Assembly (NCBI RefSeq): GCF_900114765.1
Contig: NZ_FOUD01000004.1
Span: forward strand, 62,001 to 126,000
DNA: 64,000 bases
Source of the DNA: Halopseudomonas pachastrellae
GTDB lineage: Bacteria > Pseudomonadota > Gammaproteobacteria > Pseudomonadales > Pseudomonadaceae
Direction: 5' to 3'
Numbering within the stretch: the first letter of the stretch is position 1; every line of letters begins with the position of its first letter. A model generated the notes under the pieces. That model had not been told where the DNA came from. It ran no database searches and worked only from the letters and a program-made list of their open reading frames with translations. The translations under genes were made by a program, and so were the position numbers. Shown here piece by piece: positions 8,130-16,867 of the stretch.

Positions 8130-9784
8130 TCCTGCAGCGTTGTTGGGGTGGAGCGGGCGACCAGTGCTTCAACATCCAGGCCGCGGGGCAGGGTGCCGTA
8201 GGCCTGTCCGTGCTCGCCGAGGCGGCTGGCAATAAACGCATCGGAGACGGTGCTGTTGCCCGCTTCCAGCAGCAGCTTGGCCTGCAGTGCGATGGCAACG
8301 TCTTCGGTCAGCTGGCGGGCGCGATACTGAATATCGTCGGTGTCGGCGAACTGCTGCTTGATGCGCTCGATGCGCTGCTTGAGCGCGCTTGAGCCGTGGC
8401 CGTCACCGAGTTCGGCAAACAGGACATCGAGTACGCCGGGCTCCTTGGATAGCGCGCGCAGCACGTCCAGGCATTGCACATTACCCGAGCCTTCCCAGAT
8501 CGAGTTGACCGGTGCTTCGCGGTACAGGCGCGGCAGAATGGTCTCTTCCACGTAACCGGCGCCGCCAAGGCACTCCTGGGCTTCGTTAATCATTCCCGGG
8601 GCGCGTTTGCAGATCCAGTACTTGCCGATGGCGGTGACCAGGCGAGCAAACTTGTCCTCTTGCTCGTCATGCGCGTTGTCCAGCGAGTAACCCATGCGCA
8701 TGGTCAAGGCCAGCGCCGCTTCGCTCTCCAGCGCCAGGTCGGCCAGTACGTTCTGCATCAGCGGTTGTTCGCTCAGCACTCGCGTGCCGACGGTGCGGTG
8801 CGCGCAGTGGTGTGCAGCCTGCGTCAGCGCCTGACGCATCAGCGAGCTGGAGCCGATCATGCAGTCAAAGCGGGTCAGCGAGACCATTTCAATAATGGTC
8901 GGTACGCCACGGCCTTCCGGCCCGATCATCCAGGCCAGCGCGCCGCGGTATTCCACTTCGCTGGAGGCGTTGGCCCAGTTGCCCAGTTTGTTCTTCAGGC
9001 GCTGAACGTAGAATTCGTTGCGGCTGCCGTCCGGGCGGTGGCGCGGCAGCAGAAAACAGCTCAGTCCCTTGTCGGTCTGCGCCAGAGTGAGGAAGGCGTC
9101 GCACATGGGGGCCGAACAGAACCACTTGTGGCCGATCAGTTCATACGCCTGCCCCGGGCCGCCGACGCCGACCGGGTAGGCGCGGGTGGTGTTGGCGCGC
9201 ACATCGGTGCCGCCCTGTTTCTCGGTCATGGCCATGCCGATGGTGGCACCGGTCTTCTGCGCAATCGGCAGGTTGCGCGGGTCGTACTGGCCGGACAGGA
9301 TCTTCGGCAGCCAGATCTCGGCGAGGTCCGGCTGCAGGCGCAGTGCAGGCACGCAGGCGTACGTCATTGTCATCGGGCAACTGGTGCCCGCCTCGGCCTG
9401 GTTGTGCAGGTACATGGTGGCTGCCCGAGCGACCTGTGCGCCGGGGCGCGGGTCAGTCCAGGGGGCGCTGGTGATCCCCGCCTTGATGCCAGCGGCCATC
9501 AGCTCGTGGTAGGCCGGGTGAAAGTCGACCATGTCCACACGGTGCCCATAGCGGTCGTGGCTCTTGAACGCCGGCTTGTTCTCGTTGGCCAGGAACCCTG
9601 CCTCCATCAGCGCGCCGCCCGCCAGCTGGCCGTAGGCGCTGAGCTGTTCGTCGGCCCAGCCACCGTGATAACGGCGTACCCATTCCTGTAGTGGCAGATC
9701 GCTGCGGTACAGGTTCAGGCCGTCCAGCGGCGGCACCTGATTGGTGACCTCGTGGGTTTCGGCGTAGTGATGCAGCTGACTCAT
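8126..9784 (-). CDS. AidB-type acyl-CoA dehydrogenase
   Basis: FAD flavoprotein of the acyl-CoA dehydrogenase superfamily; at 552 residues and in sequence it is closest to E. coli AidB. Shared AidB-like stretches include EAGTSCPMTMTYA, GMAMTEKQGGTDV, GHKWFCSAPMCDA, LTRFDCMIGSS, ECLGGAGYVEE and NSIWEGSGNVQCLDVLRAL. AidB is linked to the adaptive response to alkylation and binds DNA, whereas many homologues are annotated as isovaleryl-CoA dehydrogenases. The operon here (TetR, thioesterase, acyl-CoA ligase downstream) favours acyl-CoA metabolism. Start ATG overlaps the tetR stop. Confidence 0.88.
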   Translation of the reverse strand: MSQLHHYAETHEVTNQVPPLDGLNLYRSDLPLQEWVRRYHGGWADEQLSAYGQLAGGALMEAGFLANENKPAFKSHDRYGHRVDMVDFHPAYHELMAAGIKAGITSAPWTDPRPGAQVARAATMYLHNQAEAGTSCPMTMTYACVPALRLQPDLAEIWLPKILSGQYDPRNLPIAQKTGATIGMAMTEKQGGTDVRANTTRAYPVGVGGPGQAYELIGHKWFCSAPMCDAFLTLAQTDKGLSCFLLPRHRPDGSRNEFYVQRLKNKLGNWANASSEVEYRGALAWMIGPEGRGVPTIIEMVSLTRFDCMIGSSSLMRQALTQAAHHCAHRTVGTRVLSEQPLMQNVLADLALESEAALALTMRMGYSLDNAHDEQEDKFARLVTAIGKYWICKRAPGMINEAQECLGGAGYVEETILPRLYREAPVNSIWEGSGNVQCLDVLRALSKEPGVLDVLFAELGDGHGSSALKQRIERIKQQFADTDDIQYRARQLTEDVAIALQAKLLLEAGNSTVSDAFIASRLGEHGQAYGTLPRGLDVEALVARSTPTTLQE

Positions 9785-10419
9785 GGAACCTCCTTGGCGT
9801 TGATGGCGCGCAGACAGAAACGAACAATGGCGAGGGTGACGGCTTCCAGCGATTCGCTGGGCAGGCCGCTTTCGCGGTCTGCGCGGGCTTGAGGGGAGAG
9901 GGGGCCGACCAGTGATTCGGCGACGGCGCCGACCACGCAGGCCGATGTCATGGGGATGTTCTCGACCTCAAAGCTACCGTCGGCGATGCCCTCGGCAATC
10001 AGCTCGCCGTACAGCGATGCATAGGCTTGACGGTAGTGCAGGCGCCGGGTTTCGACTTCTTCCTCGGCCGGTTCGGCGATCAGGGCATAGGCAAGCTGGC
10101 GGCTATGCCAGGCGCGTGCGGCAAACTGCGTGAGGCCGCTCTTGAGGCGGTCTACTGCGCGGCCGGGGCGCTGAAACTCGCGCTTAAGGGTTTCCAGCTC
10201 AATGCGGGTAGCTTTGACAAAGACATCGGCGGCTAGCGCGCCCTTGCCCGGGAAGTGTCGGTAGAGGCTGCCGGTGGCGACGCCAGCGGCGCGCGCCAGG
10301 CCGCTCATGGTCAGGTTGCCGAAGCCGTTGTCGGCAACCTGCTGCAAGGCGCAGTTGAGAATATGTTCACGCAGCGCCTGATCGCGCTCGATGCGCTGGG
10401 CGGTGGTGCGGTAGGCCAT
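9781..10419 (-). CDS. TetR/AcrR-family transcriptional regulator
   Basis: N-terminal HTH: ALQQVADNGFGNLTMSGLARAAGVATGSLYRHFPGKGAL, given here as two adjoining family motifs (NLTMSGLARAAG and VATGSLYRHFPGK). The C-terminal ligand domain is typical in size. I chose the ATG at 10419 (MAYRTTAQ, 212 residues) because AGGA lies eight bases before it; an in-frame start at 10458 has no such site. It is first in a chain with ATGA overlaps and probably represses the acyl-CoA genes downstream in response to an acyl-CoA ligand. Confidence 0.9.
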   Translation of the reverse strand: MAYRTTAQRIERDQALREHILNCALQQVADNGFGNLTMSGLARAAGVATGSLYRHFPGKGALAADVFVKATRIELETLKREFQRPGRAVDRLKSGLTQFAARAWHSRQLAYALIAEPAEEEVETRRLHYRQAYASLYGELIAEGIADGSFEVENIPMTSACVVGAVAESLVGPLSPQARADRESGLPSESLEAVTLAIVRFCLRAINAKEVP

Positions 10420-10549
10420 GCACTGAATCCTGTATTGTTCTTGTTGGATAAGCTGCACGGTCGCGCAGGAGCGTGCAGCAGATCTTTAGTGAATCAGGAT
10501 TCAGACTTTGGGGCAGCGGGGAAAACAGCCAGAAAAGCGGCTGAATTGG

Positions 10550-10750
10550 TCAGTGTTCGACCACCATGATCAACACTTCCTTGATCACAAAGGCCAGCAC
10601 ACCCAGGCCCAGGGCAAAAAACAGCACTGCGGTGCCCCAGCGCCCGGCCTGGGATTTTTTTGCCAGATCCCAGACGATGAACCCCATAAAGGCAACCAGC
10701 CCGAAAATCATCAGGGGCATGGCAATGGCTTCGAACTGTTCGTAGTCCAC
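10550..10750 (-). CDS. DUF2788 small membrane protein
   Basis: A 66-residue protein with two hydrophobic helices (about 10-30 and 41-62) separated by a short basic loop (AKKSQAGRWG). It matches the DUF2788 family common in Pseudomonas, function unknown. It stands alone between the tetR promoter side and the Lrp-type regulator. Confidence 0.85.
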   Translation of the reverse strand: MDYEQFEAIAMPLMIFGLVAFMGFIVWDLAKKSQAGRWGTAVLFFALGLGVLAFVIKEVLIMVVEH

Positions 10751-10804
10751 AGGCGACTCCGGCTTAAAAGTGGGGCGCCAGTATACCGGCGTGCCGGTGA
10801 TAAA

Positions 10805-11293
10805 TCAGTGCTTCCCTAGATGCTTGAGCGGCAGCTCGGTGCTGGCGATGATCTGGTTGAGCACAAAGCTGGAGCGCACGCTGGACACGCCTTCGATACG
10901 CGTCAGGGTGCCCAGCAGCAGTTGCTGGTAGTGCTCCATGTCAGGCACTACCACGCGCAGGTGGTAGTCAGCGTCCATGCCGGTAACCAGGCAGCAGTCC
11001 AGTACTTCCGGACATTGGGAGATTACCTGCTCAAAGCCGGCGAAGCGCTCGGGGGTGTGGCGATCCATGCCGATCATCACAAAGGCGGTGAGTTTGAGGC
11101 CCAGTTTGGCCGGGTCCAGCAGTGCAACCTGGCGGCGGATCAGACCGCTTTCCTCCAGCTGTTTTACCCGGCGCGAACAGGGCGAGGGTGACAGACCGAT
11201 GCGCTCGGCCAGCTCCTGATTGCTGATGCGGGCGTCGTGTTGCAGGGCGGCGAGGATCTTCAGGTCGTACCGATCCAGGTTAAGTGATTCCAT
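10805..11293 (-). CDS. Lrp/AsnC-family transcriptional regulator
   Basis: HTH domain at residues 1-60 (LDRYDLKILAALQHDARISN and the recognition segment LSPSPCSRRVKQLEESGLI) followed by a RAM ligand-binding domain (TAFVMIGMD, VTGMDADYHLRVVVPD). It would sense amino acids and bind DNA as an oligomer. Start chosen at the ATG at 11293 (MESLNLDRYD, 162 residues); a start four codons upstream is possible. Its target cannot be told from context. Confidence 0.9.
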   Translation of the reverse strand: MESLNLDRYDLKILAALQHDARISNQELAERIGLSPSPCSRRVKQLEESGLIRRQVALLDPAKLGLKLTAFVMIGMDRHTPERFAGFEQVISQCPEVLDCCLVTGMDADYHLRVVVPDMEHYQQLLLGTLTRIEGVSSVRSSFVLNQIIASTELPLKHLGKH

Positions 11294-11553
11294 GTTTTTA
11301 ACCAATTGCTAAATTTATTTGATTTTTAGTTTTTTGTTGCGCAGTTGGCAAGTATTTGTGCAAATAAAGGGAATTAATGTCCGGCCTGTCGCGATACCAT
11401 GTTCAACAGATTCAGCCATAGCCGGTCGTCCAGACCGCTGCGTCCACAAGGCGAAGCGGAGCCAGAGCATCCAGAAGGTGTGCGGCAAGCCGGTTACCCA
11501 GCCCACAAGGCACGGGAGCAAAGGCATCATCCCAAGAGGATGGAAGGGGACGT
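11294..11553 (+). other. Intergenic region with no assignable gene; possible small transcript
   Basis: About 260 bases between the Lrp-type regulator and the terminator at 11554. The first 85 bases are AT-rich and probably contain the regulator's promoter. From about 11371 the plus strand is G-rich with several GGA motifs (about 11457, 11515, 11538, 11542 and 11547) and runs directly into the terminator. One frame stops with TAA at 11553-11555, immediately before the terminator, and ends in a GWKGT-like tail. It has no convincing start codon. Either a small RNA or a decayed small gene is possible. Confidence 0.35.
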
Positions 11554-11592
11554 AAAAAGGCGAGCTGCCCTGCAGGCAGCTCGCCTTTTTTT
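11554..11592. terminator. Bidirectional Rho-independent terminator
   Basis: Perfect stem AAAAAGGCGAGCTGCC paired with GGCAGCTCGCCTTTTT around a five-base loop, with A-run and T-run on both sides. It can end the fieF transcript on the minus strand and any plus-strand transcript from the preceding gap. Confidence 0.92.
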
Positions 11593-11598
11593 ATGCGT

Positions 11599-12480
11599 TC
11601 AGGCCGGGTCTTTGTGGACCAGTACGTCGGCCTGAGGATAACGCGCCATGATGGCCAGTCGGGCTTGCTCGCCCCGTTCGTGGGCATCAGCCAGCGTGAG
11701 CGTGGCCGGCAGCTCCAAGTGCAGCTGCATAAACCAGTGCTGCCCGGACTGGCGGGTGCGCAGATCATGCACGTCGATGACATCGGGCACCGAGCGGGCG
11801 ATGCGCAACGCCTCGGCACGTACCTCGTCGGGCAGCTCATGGTCCATCAGAATCTGGATGGCATCCAACCCGATACGCACGGCGCCGTAGCCTATGAACA
11901 GCGCAATGCCCAGGCCGAACAACGCATCTGCCTGCTGAATGCCGAAGTGGGCGAGCAGCAGCGCGATGATGATGCTGAGGTTCAGCAGCAGGTCAGAGCG
12001 GTAGTGCAGGGAGTCGGCGCCAACGGCGGTGGAGTTGGTGCGGGCGATCACGTGTTTCTGAATGGCCAGCAGGCCAAGGGTGGCTGCGATGGAAAACACC
12101 ATCACGGCCACGCCGGCCCAAGCGGTGTCCAGTGGCTCTGGGTTGAGCAGACGGTTAACGCCCTGCAGCAGCACCAGCACGGCTGACCCGGTGATAAAGG
12201 CAGACTGGGCCAGACCAGCCAGCGCCTCTGCCTTGCCGTGGCCAAAGCGGTGTTCCTTGTCGGCGGGTTTGAGCGCGTAACCCACGGCAAACAGGTTGAT
12301 GATCGATGCCACGGCGTCCATCAGCGAGTCGATCAGGCCGGCCAGCAGGCTGACCGAGCCGGTGCTGATCCAGACCGTGGCTTTCAGCACGATCAGAATC
12401 AGGGCAACGGCGACCGAGGCGCGGGTAGCCAGCCTTAGCAGGCGGGCGCGCTCTTCTCCTGTGGCCTGCGGTTTATCCAT
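11599..12480 (-). CDS. fieF: Cation diffusion facilitator (FieF/YiiP-like)
   Basis: Proton-coupled efflux of Zn2+/Fe2+-type divalent cations across the inner membrane. The 293-residue protein has six hydrophobic helices and the CDF metal site: D51 and D55 in LIDSLMDA and the His/Asp pair in LHYRSD of TM5, matching the DD-HD site of YiiP. The cytoplasmic C-terminal domain (about 210-293) ends HWFMQLHLELP...ADVLVHKDP as in YiiP. The start overlaps the stop of the upstream lipoprotein gene (TAATG). Confidence 0.92.
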   Translation of the reverse strand: MDKPQATGEERARLLRLATRASVAVALILIVLKATVWISTGSVSLLAGLIDSLMDAVASIINLFAVGYALKPADKEHRFGHGKAEALAGLAQSAFITGSAVLVLLQGVNRLLNPEPLDTAWAGVAVMVFSIAATLGLLAIQKHVIARTNSTAVGADSLHYRSDLLLNLSIIIALLLAHFGIQQADALFGLGIALFIGYGAVRIGLDAIQILMDHELPDEVRAEALRIARSVPDVIDVHDLRTRQSGQHWFMQLHLELPATLTLADAHERGEQARLAIMARYPQADVLVHKDPA

Positions 12481-12896
12481 TAGCCGCGACCGGTGCGCTG
12501 CAGCAGGGCCTGCTGGCTGAGTGAGTCGGCCTTGATCTGGGTGGCGTTGGCGAGCGGCAGGTCTTGGCCCAGCTCCTGCTTGAGGATCTGCTGCAGCATG
12601 GCGGTGTCGACCTCTCCGTCTGCGTCTACCGCCTGTTGCAGAGTATCCGGAGCAACGCTGTATTTGCCGTTTGGCAGGTAGATGGCGCCGGTCGCAAAGT
12701 CCACACCAAAGGCGATCAGCCCCGGGATGATATAGATCAGCAGGCCAATGCCATTGAGGATGGCAACGCCCGGGTCAATCTGGCCGCTGATCTGGCCGCG
12801 GCGTTCGGGGTAAAAAATAGTGCCACAGGCAGTGAGCTGGGTGACCAGGGCACTGCAGAGCATAGCGGTGGACAGCAATTTCAGGCGACTATTCAC
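12480..12896 (-). CDS. Small lipoprotein of unknown function
   Basis: Starting from the GTG at 12896 (MNSRLKLLSTAML), the 138-residue product has a signal peptide and the lipobox LTAC. It continues GTIFYPERRGQ and a hydrophobic central stretch (about 48-75) rich in Gly/Ile that may be membrane-associated. The ATG-led extension to 13013 would overlap the hrpB start and lacks a signal. Cotranscribed with fieF, which begins at its stop codon, so a role in envelope metal handling is conceivable. Confidence 0.75.
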   Translation of the reverse strand: MNSRLKLLSTAMLCSALVTQLTACGTIFYPERRGQISGQIDPGVAILNGIGLLIYIIPGLIAFGVDFATGAIYLPNGKYSVAPDTLQQAVDADGEVDTAMLQQILKQELGQDLPLANATQIKADSLSQQALLQRTGRG

Positions 12897-12954
12897 GGGT
12901 AAGGGCTCACAAAAGGGGGGTAAACCAACTGCGCTAGCATAGCGGGCGGTCCGA

Positions 12955-12982
12955 GTGACGGAAAGCCTGTGGCCGCTATAAT
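12955..12982 (+). promoter_or_regulatory. Sigma-70-type promoter of hrpB
   Basis: TATAAT at 12977-12982 with GTGACG sixteen bases before it (four of six matches to TTGACA). It lies about 30 bases before the hrpB ATG, inside the divergent gap. Confidence 0.55.
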
Positions 12983-13011
12983 GCGGGCTCATTTCAGTCA
13001 GTCCAGGCCCC

Positions 13012-15549
13012 ATGAACGACCTGCCCGTTTCTCAGATATTGCCCGAGCTTCAACAGACTTTCAGTGCGCAACACTCGGTGGTGCTGCAGGCCCCGCCCGG
13101 CGCCGGTAAAACCACCTTGGTGCCGCTGGCGTTGCTCGAGTGCGAATGGCTCGCTGGGCAAAAGATCATCATGCTTGAACCCCGCCGGCTGGCAGCCAGA
13201 GCCGCGGCTGAGCGGTTGGCCGAGCTGTTGGGTGAGCCGGTGGGGCAAACCGTCGGGTATCGCATCCGGCTGGAAAGCAAGGTCAGCGCGGCAACCCGCA
13301 TCGAGGTGGTGACCGAGGGGATATTGCAGCGTCTGCTGCAGGATGACCCGGAGCTGCCGGGCGTTGGCGTGGTGATCTTCGATGAATTTCACGAGCGCAG
13401 CCTGGATGCGGATCTGGGGCTGGCGCTGTGCGTGCAGACCCAGCAGTACCTGCGTGATGATCCACCGCTGCGGCTGCTGGTGATGTCGGCGACGCTGGAC
13501 GCTGACGGGGTCAGCAAGCTACTCGACGATACGCCGATCATCACCAGTCAGGGCCGCCAGTATCCGGTGGATATTCGTTATGGCGCCCCGGCAACGCTGG
13601 GCCGGTCGAATGACGCAGACGTGGTGCAAACCGTGCTGCGCGCGGTTGATGAAGAGGCGGGCAGCGTGCTGGTGTTTCTGCCAGGCATGGCGGAGATTCG
13701 GCGGGTGCTGGCGCGGTTGGAGGAGGCGTTGGGCGATCAGCCAAACGTGCTGCTCACGCCCTTGTATGGCGATCTCGATCTGGCCGCGCAGCGCCGCGCG
13801 ATTGCGCCAGCGCCAGAGGGCAAGCGCAAAATTGTGCTGGCGACCGCGATTGCCGAGACCAGTTTGACCATCGAAGGCATTCGCGTGGTGGTAGATGCGG
13901 GCTTGTCGCGTGAGGCGGCCTTTAATCCGTTGTCCGGTATGAGCGCCCTGCAAACCCGCCGGGTTTCCCGCGCTGCGGCCGAGCAGCGGGCTGGCCGCGC
14001 CGGGCGACTGGAGCCGGGTGTTTGCTATCGACTGTGGTCAGCGCAGCAGCACGAGCAGTTGGCGGCGCAGCGCGACGCTGAAATGCTGCAGGCTGATCTG
14101 GCGCCGCTGGCACTGCAACTGGCCCAGTGGGGCGTGCAGCAGCCGGATGAACTGGTTTGGCTCGACCCGCCGCCAGCCGCTGCACTTGAGCAGGGCCGGG
14201 AGCTGCTGGAGCGCTTGGGCGCGTTGGTGCGCGACGGCGCCAACTGGCAGCTGACCGAGCATGGTCGCGTGTTGGCGGGCCTGCCGATGCACCCGCGGCT
14301 GGCGCACATGCTGGTCGAAGGGCAGCGCCTGGGTCTCGGCGAGTTGGCGGCGCGCATTGCTGCGGTGGTGGATGAGCGCGATTTGCTGCGCCGCGCCGAC
14401 AACGCTGATCTCGGCAATCGGCTTGCGTTGTTTGATGATCCGCGCGGTGCGGATGTAGACCGCGTAGCGTTGCAGCCGGCCAAACGGCTGGTGGAGCAAT
14501 GGAAGCGCTTGCTGAGCCGGCTGCCGTGCACCGACCCGGTCAGCGACCCGCAGAATGATGATTGGCATGGCGTGCTGCTGGCGCTGGCCTACCCGGATCG
14601 TATCGCCCAGCGCCGTGGCGCTGCGGGTTTGGACTACCGGTTGGCCAATGGCCGCTCTGCCGGCTTTGCTGATGTCGACCGCCTGCAGCAGTGCGAGTGG
14701 CTGGCCGTGGCGGCGTTGGGCGGGCAGGGTGGTCAGCGCCAGGCGCGCATATTCATGGCCGCCGAGCTTAACGTTGAGCGCTTGCTGGGAGTGGAGCCGA
14801 GCATGCTGGCGGCGCGGGATACTCTGGAGTGGGACAGCCGCAGCGAGACCCTGATGGCCGAAAGGCAAGAGCGGATCGGCGAGCTGGTCTGGCGGCGTAA
14901 AGCCTTGCCGAGCGTGGCGCCGGAGCAGCGTCAGCGTGCCCTCTGTGATGTGGTGCGACGTCAGGGCATCAATCTGCTGCCGTGGAAGCCGGAGCAGCGC
15001 CAATGGCAGGCGCGAGTCATGCTGTTGCGTGAGCTGGATCTTGCGCAAGGTGCTGATAGCCGCTGGCCTGACCTGTCGGACGGCGCCTTGCTCGCTACGC
15101 TGGACGACTGGCTGGCGCCGTATCTGGATAAGGTCAATCGGCTCGCGCATTTCGCCAATCTGGAGCTGGGCAACATCCTCGCCGGACTGCTGCCCTGGCC
15201 GCTGCCCAAAGAGCTGGACGAGCAGGCACCGACGCACTGGACGGTGCCGACCGGCTCGCGTATTCGCATCGACTACAGCGAGACGCCGCCAGTGCTCGCG
15301 GTGCGCCTGCAGGAAATGTTCGGCAGCGCCGATACGCCGCGTATCGCCGGGGGGCGGCAGGCGCTCAAACTGCATCTGCTGTCGCCGGCCCAGCGCCCGG
15401 TGCAGGTCACGCAAGACTTGGCCGGCTTTTGGCAAGGCAGTTATGCCGAGGTGAAAAAGGACATGAAGGGGCGTTATCCCAAGCACTATTGGCCGGATGA
15501 TCCGCTGCAGGCTGAGCCCACCCGACGAGCCAAGCCGCGCGGTACCTGA
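13012..15549 (+). CDS. hrpB: ATP-dependent RNA helicase HrpB
   Basis: DEAH/RHA-type helicase of 845 residues, normal for HrpB. Motif I APPGAGKTTLVPLAL (about residue 25), Ia MLEPRRLAARAAAERLA, motif II as DEFHER (about 123, a DEFH variant usual in HrpB), motif III VMSATLDA, motifs IV-VI including TAIAETSLTIEG and EQRAGRAGR. The HA2 and HrpB C-terminal domains follow, ending HYWPDDPLQAEPTRRAKPR. Its cellular role is poorly defined in bacteria. Confidence 0.95.
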   Translation: MNDLPVSQILPELQQTFSAQHSVVLQAPPGAGKTTLVPLALLECEWLAGQKIIMLEPRRLAARAAAERLAELLGEPVGQTVGYRIRLESKVSAATRIEVVTEGILQRLLQDDPELPGVGVVIFDEFHERSLDADLGLALCVQTQQYLRDDPPLRLLVMSATLDADGVSKLLDDTPIITSQGRQYPVDIRYGAPATLGRSNDADVVQTVLRAVDEEAGSVLVFLPGMAEIRRVLARLEEALGDQPNVLLTPLYGDLDLAAQRRAIAPAPEGKRKIVLATAIAETSLTIEGIRVVVDAGLSREAAFNPLSGMSALQTRRVSRAAAEQRAGRAGRLEPGVCYRLWSAQQHEQLAAQRDAEMLQADLAPLALQLAQWGVQQPDELVWLDPPPAAALEQGRELLERLGALVRDGANWQLTEHGRVLAGLPMHPRLAHMLVEGQRLGLGELAARIAAVVDERDLLRRADNADLGNRLALFDDPRGADVDRVALQPAKRLVEQWKRLLSRLPCTDPVSDPQNDDWHGVLLALAYPDRIAQRRGAAGLDYRLANGRSAGFADVDRLQQCEWLAVAALGGQGGQRQARIFMAAELNVERLLGVEPSMLAARDTLEWDSRSETLMAERQERIGELVWRRKALPSVAPEQRQRALCDVVRRQGINLLPWKPEQRQWQARVMLLRELDLAQGADSRWPDLSDGALLATLDDWLAPYLDKVNRLAHFANLELGNILAGLLPWPLPKELDEQAPTHWTVPTGSRIRIDYSETPPVLAVRLQEMFGSADTPRIAGGRQALKLHLLSPAQRPVQVTQDLAGFWQGSYAEVKKDMKGRYPKHYWPDDPLQAEPTRRAKPRGT

Positions 15550-15612
15550 GTGGCGCGTGGACTAAATGAGCACATCCCTTACAATGCGCCCCTTTGATCA
15601 GCGGAGAAGCCG

Positions 15613-16632
15613 ATGGACAACACCAGCCAGATTCTTGAGCGCAGCGCCGAGCTGTTCAGCGGTCAACGCTTGCTGCTGGTCAACCCCGCGGCCGACGGCC
15701 TGACGCGCAGCCTGCCGGCTGACTGGACGCTGTGGAGCTGGGACTACGCGTCCAGCCGAGCGTTGGCTGGCGCGCTGCCGGAAGATCGCCTGGTGTTCTC
15801 GCATCTGTGTCCGCAGATCGATGAGCTGGATGCGGCCATTCTGGTCATGCCCAAGGCGATCGAGCGCGCAGAGTATGCGCTGGCGCAGATGCTGCCGTTG
15901 CTGGCGCAGGGCAAGGCAGTCTATCTGGTAGGCGAGAAGAAGGGCGGCATCACCCGCGCGGAGAAGCTGCTGGGGCGCTATGGCGCGCATCCGGAAAAGC
16001 TCGACTCGGCGCGTCATTGCCAGCTCTGGCGAGTGATCGTTGACCAGCCGGCAGCGCCGTTCGCGCTGGAAGACTGGCTGCAGCAGTATGAACTCAGTTT
16101 TGACGGCCAGCCGCTGCAACTGGTCAGCCTGCCCGGCGTGTTCAGTCACGGCCGACTGGACGAGGGCAGTGAGCTGCTGCTGGCCGAGCTGCGCGTGCTG
16201 CCTGAAGGGCGCGTGCTCGACTTTGGCTGTGGCTCCGGCGTGCTGTCGATTGTCATGGCGCGGCGTAACCCGGGCTGCCGCTTCGAGCTGGTGGATATCG
16301 ATGCGCTGGCAATCTACTGCGCAGGGCAGTCACTGGCGCTCAACGGCCTCGAGGCAGAGGTTTACCCCTCGGATGGGCTGAGCGACGTGCACGGCCGTTT
16401 TGTGGCCGTGATCAGCAATCCGCCGTTCCACACCGGCATCCGCCAGGACACCAGCATTGCCGAGCGCTTCTTCAATCAGGTCACACGCAACCTGCTGCCG
16501 CGCGGCGAGTTGCGCATTGTGGCAAACGGCTTTTTGCGCTATCCGCCGCTGATTGAAGAGCACATTGGCCCGTGCCAGGTACTGCGCGAGAACAATCGCT
16601 TCAAGGTGTACTCGGCCGTTGCGCCGGGTTGA
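15613..16632 (+). CDS. rsmC: 16S rRNA (guanine1207-N2)-methyltransferase
   Basis: SAM-dependent methylation of G1207 in 16S rRNA. The 339-residue protein has the two-domain RsmC layout: a degenerate N-terminal MTase-like half (about 1-160) and a catalytic half with the SAM motif VLDFGCGSGVLSIVMARR (about 200) and the amino-methylation motif SNPPFHTG (about 268). A TACAAT sequence about 28 bases before the ATG may be its -10 box. Confidence 0.95.
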   Translation: MDNTSQILERSAELFSGQRLLLVNPAADGLTRSLPADWTLWSWDYASSRALAGALPEDRLVFSHLCPQIDELDAAILVMPKAIERAEYALAQMLPLLAQGKAVYLVGEKKGGITRAEKLLGRYGAHPEKLDSARHCQLWRVIVDQPAAPFALEDWLQQYELSFDGQPLQLVSLPGVFSHGRLDEGSELLLAELRVLPEGRVLDFGCGSGVLSIVMARRNPGCRFELVDIDALAIYCAGQSLALNGLEAEVYPSDGLSDVHGRFVAVISNPPFHTGIRQDTSIAERFFNQVTRNLLPRGELRIVANGFLRYPPLIEEHIGPCQVLRENNRFKVYSAVAPG

Positions 16633-16663
16633 TTGGCTGCTAGCAAGTCGTTATAGTTGCGCC

Positions 16664-16856
16664 CGTCTTAGGGGAGTAGCCTCCTTGCAAGCACCTGCTT
16701 GCATTGGCAAACGTCAACATAATTGATCCGCAGATCATGGCGTTTGCGACCCTCCACCGCCCAGTGCGGTATCGGGTTTGACGAGACCTTTGACACGCGA
16801 CCACCAGCCGAGGGCGGGGGTAGTCGTGTGTCAATGGAATCTGATCCCGCCCTCCG
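16664..16856 (+). promoter_or_regulatory. yybP-ykoY (Mn2+) riboswitch leader
   Basis: The leader contains the conserved elements of this riboswitch in order: GGGGAGTAGC (16671-16680), CGTCAACATA, GGCGTTTGCGACC and GAGACCTTTG (16783-16792). Downstream, two stems compete. ACACGCGAC (16793-16801) can pair with GTCGTGTGT (16823-16831), enclosing GAGGGCGGG (16810-16818). That same segment pairs perfectly with CCCGCCCTC (16846-16854) just before the gene. Known members sense Mn2+ and activate Mn exporters, matching the gene behind it. Confidence 0.92.
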
Positions 16857-16867
16857 TTGGAAAATCC

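Noticed and set aside
14038-15486. A 482-codon minus-strand open frame inside hrpB
   Set aside because: It lies wholly opposite the HrpB C-terminal domain, is Gln/Arg/His-rich and shows no family motifs.
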